Assembly: GCA_036276235.1 (NCBI GenBank)
Contig: DATBDZ010000466.1
Location: 1-17,176, forward strand
DNA length: 17,176 nucleotides
Source: JANWHF01 sp036276235
GTDB lineage: Bacteria > Planctomycetota > Phycisphaerae > Tepidisphaerales > Tepidisphaeraceae
Reading direction: 5' to 3'
Shown: positions 6,859-14,011 of the stretch, one piece after another
How the letters are laid out: each line of letters begins with the position of its first letter
How positions within the stretch are numbered: the stretch's first letter is position 1
Program-made: the position numbers and the translations under genes
Notes under the pieces: model-generated
Database searches by the model: none
Told to the model about the DNA's origin: nothing
Seen by the model: the letters and a program-made list of their open reading frames with translations, nothing else

Positions 6859-8676
6859 CTAGCGCGCCGGTTGCGTCGCTGGAATCACGATCCCCTCAAT
6901 ATGCCCCGAATTCACCGCCGCCGCGCGGGCCAGATCGGGCTTGATGATGGCTCGGTCGTAGGTCAGCAGGCCGTTGCATTCGGTTTCCACATCGGTGATC
7001 TGTGTGTAGACCGCTGCGCACAGCCCCTTGTCCCTCAGCTTCCATGCCTGCGCGAACATGACTTCATAATCCGCGGTGATCGACGTGCTTTCGCGATAGC
7101 CCCAGGCGGTTTTGGCCCAGGTGTGATCGGGGATGACCAGCTTGAGGCCCCCGAACTCGCCGAGGACCGCAGCGCGGGTTTCTTGCAGGTTGGGCATCGC
7201 GGGGTCGGGGTAGTGATGCTTGTCGATCACATCGCCGACGTTTTGATCGTCCCAGCCGCTGGCATTGTTGACCAGCCGCGTCGGATCCAGCTGCTTCACG
7301 TGCTGCGTAAGGCGAGCCGTCTGAAACTGGCCCCACCCCTCGTTGAAGACGACCCACATCACAATCGAAGGATGCTCGCGGCGGCCTTCGATCAGATGAT
7401 CCAATTCGCTTTCAAAATTTTGCTTCTGCTCGTCCGTCGTCGGCGCCGTGCGCATGGAAGGCATATCCTGCCACACCAGCAGCCCCAGCTTGTCGGCCCA
7501 GTAGTACCACCGCTCCGGCTCAACCTTCACATGCTTTCGCGTCATGTTGAAGCCGAGCTTTTTGGTCACTTCGATGTCATAGCGCAGCGCCTCATCCGTC
7601 GGCGCGGTGTAGAGGCCATCGGGCCAGAACCCCTGATCCAGCGGCCCGGTCATGAAGATCGGCTTGTTGTTTAGAAAAATGCGCGGGATGCCTTTGTCGT
7701 CTTTGCCGACGGAGATTTTGCGGAAGGCGAAATAGCTGGTGACATGATCGGTGGAACCGTCGCCGGCTGTGAAATCGATTTCGACACGATACAGAAATGG
7801 TGATTCGGGAGACCACAGCTTGGCGTGTGGGACGCTGACCACAAGCCAATTCCCCGTTACGCGCTTGGGGCCACCGATCCAGAATGGGACCTGAGTCATT
7901 GTCCGGCCAACGACGTCGTCCCCATCGAGAATCCGCACTTCGGCAGAGCCATTTTTGCTTGCGTAAAGTTTGATCCCAACGCTTTCTCGATCAACATCTG
8001 CGGCGGGAGTAAAAGCCGTGATGTGCGCCGGTGCCACCGGCTCCATCCAAATAGTCTGCCAGATCCCGCTGGTCGGCGTATACCAGATGCCGCGTGGGTT
8101 GGCGGTCTGCTTGCCGCGCGGCTGATCGCCTTTGTCCGTCCCATCAAACACGCCGACGATCAATTCCTGCGGCCCGCCGGGCTTCAGCGCGTCGGTAATA
8201 TCAAATGAGAACCCGTCGTAGCCGCCCTTGTGCTGGCCGATCTCTTTGCCGTTGAGGTAAACCGTCGCGTGCCAATCAACGGCGCCAAAATGCAGCAGAA
8301 CATGCTGGCCATTCCAGTGGGCGGGAATATCAAACCTCCGCCGATACCACATCCGCTCTTCGTGTCGCATCAACCCGCTCAGCGCCGACTCCACCGGATA
8401 AGGCACCAGAATCTGCTCAGCGAGTTCCTTCCCAACCGGCGGCTGCTCCCCATCCTTCGCCGCCGCGAATTGCCACAGGCCGTTAAGGTTCTCCCACTTC
8501 GCCCGAACCATCTGCGGCCGCGGATATTCCGGCAGCGCGTTCGTAGGCGAAACATCCTTCGCCCACCGAGTCATCAGCGGCCCGTTAGCCGGCTTCCAGC
8601 CAGCTTGTGCTGATTGGTTAAAAGTCATCAGCATCGATCCGACCGTTACCATCGTCAGGAAATATCGCGTTCGCAT
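6859..8676 (-). CDS. secreted glycoside hydrolase family 2 (beta-galactosidase/glucuronidase-like)
   Basis: A 605-aa exported GH2 enzyme. Residues 1-25 are a signal peptide ending AQA. A jelly-roll sugar-binding domain follows (~60-215; NLNGLWQF, WYRRRFDIP, HFGAVDWHATVYLNG, GYDGFSFDIT), then an immunoglobulin-like domain (~220-325) and a TIM barrel (~330-590). The acid/base glutamate is Glu446 in FNEGWGQ and the probable nucleophile is Glu507 in GEFGG. GH2 retaining enzymes release beta-linked galactose, glucuronate, mannose or arabinose from glycans; the true substrate cannot be read. The frame is open up to 8979 but that extension is repeat-derived; the ATG at 8676 has GAGCGAGGA 4 nt upstream and starts the signal peptide. 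A -10-like TATGAT lies at 8718-8713 without a clear -35. The gene converges on mlaD across palindrome H. A GH127-type gene lies farther along the same strand and may share substrate. Confidence 0.92.
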   Translation of the reverse strand: MRTRYFLTMVTVGSMLMTFNQSAQAGWKPANGPLMTRWAKDVSPTNALPEYPRPQMVRAKWENLNGLWQFAAAKDGEQPPVGKELAEQILVPYPVESALSGLMRHEERMWYRRRFDIPAHWNGQHVLLHFGAVDWHATVYLNGKEIGQHKGGYDGFSFDITDALKPGGPQELIVGVFDGTDKGDQPRGKQTANPRGIWYTPTSGIWQTIWMEPVAPAHITAFTPAADVDRESVGIKLYASKNGSAEVRILDGDDVVGRTMTQVPFWIGGPKRVTGNWLVVSVPHAKLWSPESPFLYRVEIDFTAGDGSTDHVTSYFAFRKISVGKDDKGIPRIFLNNKPIFMTGPLDQGFWPDGLYTAPTDEALRYDIEVTKKLGFNMTRKHVKVEPERWYYWADKLGLLVWQDMPSMRTAPTTDEQKQNFESELDHLIEGRREHPSIVMWVVFNEGWGQFQTARLTQHVKQLDPTRLVNNASGWDDQNVGDVIDKHHYPDPAMPNLQETRAAVLGEFGGLKLVIPDHTWAKTAWGYRESTSITADYEVMFAQAWKLRDKGLCAAVYTQITDVETECNGLLTYDRAIIKPDLARAAAVNSGHIEGIVIPATQPAR

Positions 8677-8862
8677 TGGTTCCTCGCTCTCGTCAGAAGA
8701 CTTGGAGGCAAGATCATACCGAATGAAGCCGCGGTGTACGATTGGAACGTCGCCCGTCCTGTCCCCTCCTCCGGAACCCCGACATTTTGCATCTCCGTCC
8801 TGACTCCGCTTTTTTTTGGGGGGAGACTGCGGGTGCTGGATTTTTGTCCACTGCCTTCGCAC

Positions 8863-8944
8863 ACCGTCATGCTGAGGTACTCCGAAGCATCTGGCCCATT
8901 CGCGCGAGCCAGCCAGATGCTTCGGAGTACCTCTGCATGACGGT
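8863..8944. repeat. palindromic repeat, family A copy 2
   Basis: The best-preserved copy: 32-nt arms 8863-8894 (ACCGTCATGCTGAGGTACTC...) and 8913-8944 (...GAGTACCTCTGCATGACGGT) with one mismatch and an 18-nt loop at 8895-8912. Both arms keep the GTACTC/GAGTAC word. It lies ~190 nt upstream of the GH2 start. Confidence 0.93.
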
Positions 8945-9084
8945 TGTCTCGGATTCCGAATTGGAACGGCAGATGGCAACTTGAGTCAGACCGTTCTTGC
9001 AAATTGTTGGGAGTAGCGGAGGGGGGAGAAAAGACCGCGCTTGAAATACCACGCAGAGTGAGATCATTCCGCGCCACGAAAGAT

Positions 9085-9144
9085 CGGCGGGATAAATCCC
9101 GCCCTACGTGGCGACATTTATGTAGGGCGGGATTTATCCCGCCG
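9085..9144. repeat. perfect 23-bp inverted repeat, family F
   Basis: Arms 9085-9107 and 9122-9144 are exactly complementary over 23 bp with a 14-nt loop. Each arm is itself a near-palindrome (GGCGGGATAAATCCCGCC), so the element is a palindrome of palindromes. It ends 9 nt past the stop of the small unknown gene at 9154. This GGCGGGATAAATCCCGCCCTAC text is of a type commonly seen as dispersed intergenic repeats; there is no GAGTAC word in it. Confidence 0.92.
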
Positions 9145-9153
9145 CGTTTGAGT

Positions 9154-9369
9154 TCACGCGCGAGCGGCACCTCGAATCGCTTTCACGTGCTGCTCATAGG
9201 TTGCCGTACCCTTCACGCTGAAAGCGATGTTTTGCTCGGCGAGTGCTTCAATCGCCGCGTCAGGTACGAGATGTTCTCCACCTTTTGAAACGCGGCCGGA
9301 GAAGCGGCCCAGAAGAAACCCAAGCGCCTTTCGTTCGGTGGCGCGGTCTTGGAAAGTGATTCTCACCAC
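9154..9369 (-). CDS. small protein of unknown function
   Basis: A 71-aa reading beginning at GTG (9369) with VVRITFQDRATERKALGFLL; the frame is open to a TTG at 9405 but contains no ATG, so the start is uncertain (GTG at 9366 is also possible). I do not recognise the family. The composition looks protein-like: a beta-strand-like start, an amphipathic segment (ATERKALGFLLGRF), a VPDAAIEALAEQNIAFSVKG stretch and a basic C-terminus (HVKAIRGAARA). No membrane span or signal peptide. It stands alone on the minus strand between palindromes F and C, about 196 nt downstream of the GH127-type stop. It could also be chance coding; comparison with related genomes would decide. Confidence 0.5.
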   Translation of the reverse strand: MVRITFQDRATERKALGFLLGRFSGRVSKGGEHLVPDAAIEALAEQNIAFSVKGTATYEQHVKAIRGAARA

Positions 9370-9429
9370 AAAAGAATCGTAGCATGGGTTCGGCGGGCGC
9401 GCCAAAACTGCTGGAAGTGGCTTCTATGC

Positions 9430-9530
9430 TCCCTCCTCCGGTACTCCGGCGGAGGGCTGGGGTGGGGGTTCGTGCGAAAGACGTTCATTCGACACAACCC
9501 CCTCCCTCCCCCGGCGTACCGGGGGAGGGG
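9430..9530. repeat. palindromic repeat, family C
   Basis: The left part (from 9430, CCCTCCTCCGGTACTCCGGC then GGAGGGCTGGGGTGGGGGTT) pairs with the right part (AACCCCCTCCCTCCCCCGGC then GTACCGGGGGAGGGG to 9530), with a 3-nt indel and a few mismatches. Each arm also folds on itself around GTAC (CCTCCGGTACTCCGGCGGAGG; CCCCCGGCGTACCGGGGG). It begins 34 nt after the GH127-type stop on the minus strand. Structurally this is a G-rich relative of family B with a different text. Confidence 0.85.
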
Positions 9531-9564
9531 AAAAGAGTGCTTCCCCGAAGATGCAATTCAGCGA

Positions 9565-11625
9565 TTATGGTGTCTTCCACTCGTGTGCATCAGGCCCATT
9601 TCCGATCACCGGGAATTGGCTTATCCGTAATCTTGCCGCGCCCATGGGGATGAGCGTTACTGTCTCTTCCGGTGAATCGGATTGAATCGGGCTTTGCTGG
9701 AGTGTGCCGACCAAGCCTTTGGCGTCGGCTTTCCATGCCGCGATCTTTCGGGCTTTGGCGCGAATCTCGGAGGGTGCTGTCGATTGCGTGAACGGGTTTG
9801 CGGCGATTGGGCCGGAATGCGGCACGAACTCCAAGCCGCCGAGCGGGTCTTTGGGATCCAGCACCAAACCGTAATTCCATGCCGTTGTCGGGAGGACTTG
9901 CATATCGGGCCAGGCGTCGGTGCCGCCGTAGCGTTCCCATTTTTCTCCGATCTTCAGGGCGTAGGTGATCGGGCCGCGGTCGATGCTGACGCTGTTTTTG
10001 TTTTTCTCCCAGACGCGCACGCTCAGGCGCATCGGCAGGTGCAGGGTGAGATGATCGCCTTCTGCCCATTCGCGATCGATCACGATGTAGCCGCCGCCTT
10101 TTCCCTGGCCGGCGAGCGGTGAATCATTCAGCGACACCTCAGCGGCGGCGCACCAGGCGGGCACGCGAAGATAGAGCGGGAACGTGACGGGCTTGCTTGT
10201 GCTTAGTCGAAGGTTAATCGTCTCGCCGAACGGATATTGCGTTTCTTCGACGAGCTTCACTTCCGTTCCGTCGCCAACTTTGGCGCTCACTTCAGACGCG
10301 GCATAGAGCGAGGCGGCCAGGCCGTTGTCGGCGGTCGCCAGCCACAATTCCTCGGCGTAATACGGCCAGCCCATCGCCACGTTGTGCTCGCAGCAGCGAT
10401 ACACCGCGCCGGGGCTGTACGAAAACATCGTGCCGCGATTCTGGATGCCGGGGCTTTTGTCGGCGGGGTCGAGCGAAATCTGATTCGGACAGGTGAGATA
10501 ATGCAGCCCGGTCTGATCGGGCGTTGAGGCGGCGGGGAATGAATTGAACGCCACATCTTCGCAGCGATCCGACCAGCTCGAGCTGCCGCTGATGCGGGTG
10601 AGAATCTCGAAGCTGTGCATGAACTCGGCCATCGAGCAGGTTTCCGCGCCCTGGCGCGGATCGCCAAAACCGCGGCGGGCGTTTTCATCCGCGCCGAACA
10701 TCCCGCCGGGCACCTGCCCAAATTGCTGCATCACTTGCTCGTAATCATTTTCGGTGGCCTTGAAAAACGCCGCGTCGGCCGCCTGCATTCCATACTCGGC
10801 GGGCTCACGAAAGCTCTGGCAGAAGTTGACGCCATGCAGATTGGCGACGCCGCCGGTCCAGTTGGCGGTGTGGGTGTGAATCTTCTTTGCCAGGGCCAGC
10901 AGCCATGCGTCGCCGGTGCGGTTGTAGAGCCAGTAGACGCTTTCGAGATTGTCCCCGCCGCGGATTTTGGGCCAGTAGCCCAGCAGAAAATCCTTGTCCG
11001 GATAATCCAGTTCCCACTTGAAGTATTTGGTCATGAACGGGATGACGCGCGCATCGCCGGTGGCTTCGTAGAAGGATTGGAGGATGCTCAGCGCGAGCAT
11101 GTTGGGCCAGAGATCGGCTTTGCCGTTGCAATCGCGGCTGGCCAGCAGATGCCGCGGGCCAAACCAGCCGTCCTCGCGCTGCGTCTTGAGGATCGCCTCG
11201 ATCCAGCGGCGGGATTCGTTGTTAATCTTAGCATCGCCCAATACGTAGCCGAGATCGCCATACCCCTTGAGCCAATAGGGCAGCTCTTCCCATCCCGGCT
11301 TGCCCGGCGTCTGCGGGTCTACCCACGCGTTGTCGTCAAATTTGCACCAGCGGGAGATGTCTTCCATGTGGCCGGTCATCCCGCTGGCTTCTAGCGCCAG
11401 CTCATTGGCCAGCCACCCGCGCGCCTTGATCTGGCCGATCGGCAGTTTGACGAATGGACTGACCGCCAGCGGCGCGCGATTGCTGACGTAATGGCTGTTG
11501 GGCTTATCAACCGGCGGCGAAGCGACCTGCTTCAGCTCAATGTCCTGCGCCGCGGCCAGACATGCCGTCGAGAGAAGAACGACGGAGATTTGAAATCTGA
11601 GATCTGAGATTGGCAAATTCAGCAT
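9565..11625 (-). CDS. secreted beta-L-arabinofuranosidase-like glycosidase (GH127/DUF1680 type)
   Basis: A 686-aa exported enzyme of the DUF1680 / GH127-GH146 type. Residues ~12-26 form the hydrophobic core of a signal peptide (SVVLLSTACLAAA). An (alpha/alpha)6-barrel follows (~50-430) and then beta-sandwich domains to the end. The catalytic zinc/cysteine site known from Bifidobacterium HypBA1 is present: Glu328 and Cys330 in GAETCSMAEF and the Cys411-Cys412 pair in YRCCEHNVAMGWP; the second cysteine of the pair is the expected nucleophile. The family releases beta-L-arabinofuranose; some members have other specificities. The start ATG at 11625 overlaps the tilS stop by 7 nt (ATGCTGA) with GGAG 8 nt upstream, and the first ~14 codons are encoded in a tandem ATCTGAG repeat (11585-11617). 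No in-frame ATG follows before residue 83, so this start is preferred. Palindrome C lies just downstream. Confidence 0.92.
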   Translation of the reverse strand: MLNLPISDLRFQISVVLLSTACLAAAQDIELKQVASPPVDKPNSHYVSNRAPLAVSPFVKLPIGQIKARGWLANELALEASGMTGHMEDISRWCKFDDNAWVDPQTPGKPGWEELPYWLKGYGDLGYVLGDAKINNESRRWIEAILKTQREDGWFGPRHLLASRDCNGKADLWPNMLALSILQSFYEATGDARVIPFMTKYFKWELDYPDKDFLLGYWPKIRGGDNLESVYWLYNRTGDAWLLALAKKIHTHTANWTGGVANLHGVNFCQSFREPAEYGMQAADAAFFKATENDYEQVMQQFGQVPGGMFGADENARRGFGDPRQGAETCSMAEFMHSFEILTRISGSSSWSDRCEDVAFNSFPAASTPDQTGLHYLTCPNQISLDPADKSPGIQNRGTMFSYSPGAVYRCCEHNVAMGWPYYAEELWLATADNGLAASLYAASEVSAKVGDGTEVKLVEETQYPFGETINLRLSTSKPVTFPLYLRVPAWCAAAEVSLNDSPLAGQGKGGGYIVIDREWAEGDHLTLHLPMRLSVRVWEKNKNSVSIDRGPITYALKIGEKWERYGGTDAWPDMQVLPTTAWNYGLVLDPKDPLGGLEFVPHSGPIAANPFTQSTAPSEIRAKARKIAAWKADAKGLVGTLQQSPIQSDSPEETVTLIPMGAARLRISQFPVIGNGPDAHEWKTP
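11585..11617. repeat. ATCTGAG-type repeat inside the GH127 N-terminus
   Basis: Positions 11595-11601 and 11602-11608 are two exact tandem copies of ATCTGAG, and AGATTT/AAATCT flanking them can pair. On the minus strand it reads CAATCTCAGATCTCAGATTT. Text of this kind is usually intergenic; here it encodes residues ~4-14 (LPISDLRFQIS) of the secreted GH127-type protein. Confidence 0.55.
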
Positions 11626-12590
11626 TGTGTTGGCTCCGCGAAGTTTTCTGTTTGAGCATCTGCCGGAAGAGCAAAGATTTTTCCGCCGCGCCGGCCGACG
11701 CGCAGGTTGCCGGAGAACTGCGCACGCGCCGGGCTGGCGGCATCCCGCGCCATCCGCACGAGGCGTGCAATCCCATCCGGCGTCATCTTATCCGGCGGCA
11801 CCCCCCGCGCCACCAGCCAATCCCGCGCCGACTCGGCGGCGAGAATCTCCGGAAGGGGGGCCAATTCGGTCACAGCAAACGATTCGGCAAGCTTCGGCGC
11901 GCTCGCGTGCGTCCAATGATTCAGCCGATGACACGCATCAGCAAATCGCAAAGCGGCATCCGCCAAATGCGGATGGACGGCCAGAAGTTTTCGCAGTCGA
12001 TTGCGCGAATATCTGGGATCATCGTTGCTTGGATCGTCACGCCAAGCCTGATTGCGGCTAACAAGATAATCGCGCAACTCCCGGCTTCTGACGGCCAGCA
12101 GCGGCCGAAAAATGGTCACACCGCCGACAGAGGATGTCGGCTCCATTCCGCCTAATCCGCCCGGACCGGAACCGCGCAGAAGCCGCTGCAAAACCGTCTC
12201 CGCCTGATCGTCGGCATGATGGGCGAGAATGACGCCGCTGAGTTTGTGCTCAGTGACCACCCGTCGGAAAAACTCGCGACGTGCCGCGCGAAACCGCGCG
12301 GATTTGTTCGCGGGCAGGCGGGGAATCGCCGGTTCGATATTCGAGCGGATTTCAACGGTACGCGCGATGCCAAGCTTCCCGCACAGATCAGCGACAAACG
12401 CCGCCTCTTCGTCGTTTTGGCTGCCGCGCGTTTGGTGATTGAGATGAGCGACATGCAGGCGAAGCTCCGGCCGCTCGCAAAGGAGCAACAGCACGGCGAC
12501 GCTGTCGGCGCCGCCGCTCACGCCAACCGCCCAGCCGCCGGCGGGGACGCCCGCTACAGCATTTCGAAGTTCCGGCCCGATCTCGGACAT
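11619..12590 (-). CDS. tilS: tRNA(Ile)-lysidine synthetase
   Basis: A 323-aa N-type PP-loop ATPase that converts cytidine 34 of the tRNA-Ile CAU anticodon to lysidine, changing both its codon and amino-acid identity; an essential cytoplasmic enzyme. PP-loop SGGADS (25-30); second strand LHVAHLNHQTRG; conserved HHADDQAETVLQRLLRGSG (124-142); then FRPLL and WRDDPSNDDPRYSRNRLR, the tRNA-binding region of the family. The length matches the short form (about 310-330 aa, as in Aquifex) without the extra C-terminal domains of E. coli TilS (432 aa). The start ATG at 12590 has only a weak GAG upstream. Its last codons overlap the start of the secreted glycosidase gene by 7 nt, an unexpected coupling of a tRNA enzyme and an exported enzyme. 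The 342-bp upstream spacer is filled with repeats G, B2 and I. Confidence 0.95.
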   Translation of the reverse strand: MSEIGPELRNAVAGVPAGGWAVGVSGGADSVAVLLLLCERPELRLHVAHLNHQTRGSQNDEEAAFVADLCGKLGIARTVEIRSNIEPAIPRLPANKSARFRAARREFFRRVVTEHKLSGVILAHHADDQAETVLQRLLRGSGPGGLGGMEPTSSVGGVTIFRPLLAVRSRELRDYLVSRNQAWRDDPSNDDPRYSRNRLRKLLAVHPHLADAALRFADACHRLNHWTHASAPKLAESFAVTELAPLPEILAAESARDWLVARGVPPDKMTPDGIARLVRMARDAASPARAQFSGNLRVGRRGGKIFALPADAQTENFAEPTQC

Positions 12591-12639
12591 GGGATCTCGC
12601 TCGAACGCTACGACATGGCGAATGCCTCGGCATCAAATT

Positions 12640-12712
12640 TGCGCCAAGCTGCCAAGACGCCAAGTGGCCAAGAAGTCAATTTGCATTCTTGGCGTCTTGG
12701 CACCTTGGCGCA
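12640..12712. repeat. palindromic repeat, family G
   Basis: 25-nt arms 12640-12664 (TGCGCCAAGCTGCCAAGACG...) and 12688-12712 are complementary with one mismatch; the loop also pairs partly (AAGAA with TTCTT). The arms are made of the reiterated word GCCAAG/CTTGGC. It sits 50 nt upstream of the tilS start codon. Confidence 0.9.
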
Positions 12713-12757
12713 TTTCTTCGCTCGCTTGGACTTGCGAACCGCGCCATATCGCGACAC

Positions 12758-12802
12758 GCTGTCCCCTCACCCTGCCCTCTCCCCTGAGTACAGGGGAGAG
12801 GG
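12758..12802. repeat. palindromic repeat, family B copy 2
   Basis: Near-exact direct copy of 209-254: GCTGTCCCCTCACCCTGCCC, then CTCTCCCCTGAGTACAGGGG, then AGAGGG. CCCTCTCCCCTG pairs with CAGGGGAGAGGG around AGTA. It lacks the long left arm seen in copy 1, so it is a solo half-element. Confidence 0.85.
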
Positions 12803-12836
12803 TTCTCAGCATGAATCGCTGAATTACTCCCCAGCT

Positions 12837-12914
12837 CTGTACGGCGCGCTTTAGCGCACGCGGAGGGCCGCTCGCGCATCGAACGTTCCGCGTGTGCTAA
12901 AGCACACCCTACGG
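12837..12914. repeat. palindromic repeat, family I
   Basis: 27-nt arms 12837-12863 (CTGTACGGCGCGCTTTAGCG...) and 12888-12914 (CCGCGTGTGCTAAAGCACAC...) are complementary with about five mismatches. The right arm contains its own hairpin GTGTGCTTTAGCACAC-like (TGTGCTAAAGCACA). It begins 19 nt past the aldo/keto reductase stop. A solo right arm recurs at 13907-13932. Confidence 0.82.
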
Positions 12915-12932
12915 AAAACCGTCTTCTGAGCG

Positions 12933-13844
12933 TTACTCCCCCTTCACAAACTCCAAATCCGCCGCGGCGGCATTTGAGCTTACCTGCTGCTCATCCTTGC
13001 AACCGGGGATGACGCAGGTCATTGATGGATGCTTGAGGCACCATGCCAGCGCCCACTGTGCCATCTCCACGCCCGGCGGCACTTCTTCCTTTCGTATTTG
13101 CTCCACCTCGCGCAATCGCTCTTCCATCTTCTGGCGATCATGGGTGGAGCGGACGTCGGTCTTGTCGAAGGTCGCGCCGGGCTTGTATTTGCCGCTGAGA
13201 AATCCGCTGGCCAGCGGCACGCGTGCGAGCACGCCCAGATTCTGTCGTTGGCACGATTGCAGCAGGCCATTCTCCGGCTTGCGATCCAGGCGATTGTAGA
13301 CGACCTGCACCGCGCCGACGCCAACCTCGATGGCGCGATCGACTTGGAACAGGTTGTCATTGGGGCTGACGGAAATCCCCAGATGACGGATCTTGCCGGC
13401 TTCGATTTGCCGCGCGAGGGTTTCCCATAGATCGGGGGTTTGAAACATCTCGTTGTCGCCGGAATGGAACTGGTACAGATCGATGTACTCGCATCGCAGC
13501 GCCTTGAGCGAGCCATCAAGCTGCTTGAGCACATCGTCCGGCTCGTAATGAACGGTACGATCGAGAAAGCCATGAAAATGATGGCCGAATTTGGTCGCGA
13601 CGATCCACTTCTCGCGATCGCGCGAGATCGCGCCGCCGATCAGGCGCTCGGAGGTGTGATCGCCATAACACTCGGCGGTGTCGATCAGATTAATTCCCAC
13701 CTGCCGGCAGCGATCGATGATGCGATCGGCTTCATCCTGCGAATAATCCTTCCCCCACTCGCCGCCAAATTGCCAGGTGCCCAGGCCAATCACGGAGACT
13801 TTGAGATTTGTTTTGCCGAGCGTTCGGTATTTCATGCACGGCAT
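12933..13844 (-). CDS. aldo/keto reductase
   Basis: A 303-aa NAD(P)H-dependent oxidoreductase with the TIM-barrel AKR fold. Starts with CMKYRTLGKTNLKVSVIGLG. The catalytic tetrad is complete: Asp55 and Tyr60 in NLIDTAECYGDHTSE, Lys85 in WIVATKFGHH, and His127 in IDLYQFHSGD. The C-terminal coenzyme region is typical (ALAWCLKHPSMTCVIPGCKD). It resembles the AKR5/AKR11-like bacterial group that acts on sugar or small aldehydes and ketones; the substrate is not evident. Start: ATG at 13844; the internal ATG at 13835 (MKYRTLG) is the usual family start and is equally possible since neither has a convincing ribosome site. It stands alone, with palindrome I after it and composite J before it. Confidence 0.93.
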   Translation of the reverse strand: MPCMKYRTLGKTNLKVSVIGLGTWQFGGEWGKDYSQDEADRIIDRCRQVGINLIDTAECYGDHTSERLIGGAISRDREKWIVATKFGHHFHGFLDRTVHYEPDDVLKQLDGSLKALRCEYIDLYQFHSGDNEMFQTPDLWETLARQIEAGKIRHLGISVSPNDNLFQVDRAIEVGVGAVQVVYNRLDRKPENGLLQSCQRQNLGVLARVPLASGFLSGKYKPGATFDKTDVRSTHDRQKMEERLREVEQIRKEEVPPGVEMAQWALAWCLKHPSMTCVIPGCKDEQQVSSNAAAADLEFVKGE

Positions 13845-13863
13845 CTTACTGGGAAACGATGGG

Positions 13864-14003
13864 GGAGAATAAGTTGCTAGTTGCTAGTTGTCAGTTGCTA
13901 GTCGAACCGCGTGTGCTGAAGCACACCCTACGAAATCAGTGAATGCATTTCGTCCTTATCGACAACTGGCAACTGGCAACTGACAACCGACAACTTATTC
14001 TCC
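13864..14003. repeat. composite nested palindrome, family J
   Basis: The left arm 13864-13904 (GGAGAATAAGTTGCTAGTTG...) and right arm 13960-14003 (...CAACTTATTCTCC) are complementary apart from a few substitutions and ~3 nt of length difference; both are built of reiterated GTTGCTAGTT / AACTGGCAAC units. The space between them holds a solo family I arm and a short CGAAAT/ATTTCG stem (13931-13952). It ends 8 nt past the stop of the small membrane protein gene on the minus strand. Confidence 0.85.
13907..13932. repeat. solo family I arm inside J
   Basis: CCGCGTGTGCTGAAGCACAC followed by CCTACG matches the right arm at 12888-12913 with one substitution (GAAG for AAAG). It lies in the loop of composite J without the partner arm. 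Confidence 0.85.
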
Positions 14004-14011
14004 ACCGGGAT

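Larger units (their letters stand above)
8677..9153. other. 477-bp gene-free stretch
   Basis: It contains the GH2 ribosome site and candidate -10, a run of eight T followed by six G near 8812-8823, palindrome A2 and palindrome F. Long open frames here (e.g. 8655-9170 minus) read through these repeats and have no protein character. I see nothing else in 8945-9084. Confidence 0.6.
12591..12932. other. 342-bp gene-free stretch with three repeats
   Basis: The spacer between the aldo/keto reductase stop and the tilS start. It holds palindromes G, B2 and I in sequence. The tilS promoter must lie within or between these repeats unless tilS is read from the upstream gene. No supported coding sequence. 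Confidence 0.6.

Noticed and set aside
8677..8979. 101-residue N-terminal extension of the GH2 protein
   Set aside because: The extension is encoded by palindrome A2 and spacer DNA; the ATG at 8676 has a ribosome site and begins a signal peptide.
8655..9170. 171-aa open frame on the minus strand upstream of GH2
   Set aside because: It reads through palindromes A2 and F and the GH2 leader; the peptide contains the artefactual text HAEVLRSIWLARANGPDASE made by family A. No protein family character.
10615..11394. 259-aa open frame antisense to the GH127-type gene
   Set aside because: The minus-strand protein has catalytic residues and a signal peptide; this one shows none.
12216..12854. 212-aa open frame antisense to tilS
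   Set aside because: It runs from inside tilS through repeats G and B2, so it cannot be a gene.
13864..14003. possible CRISPR-like array of GTTGCTAG/CAACTGGC units
   Set aside because: The units are ~7-10 nt, adjacent and inverted across the element, with no spacers; it is a palindrome.
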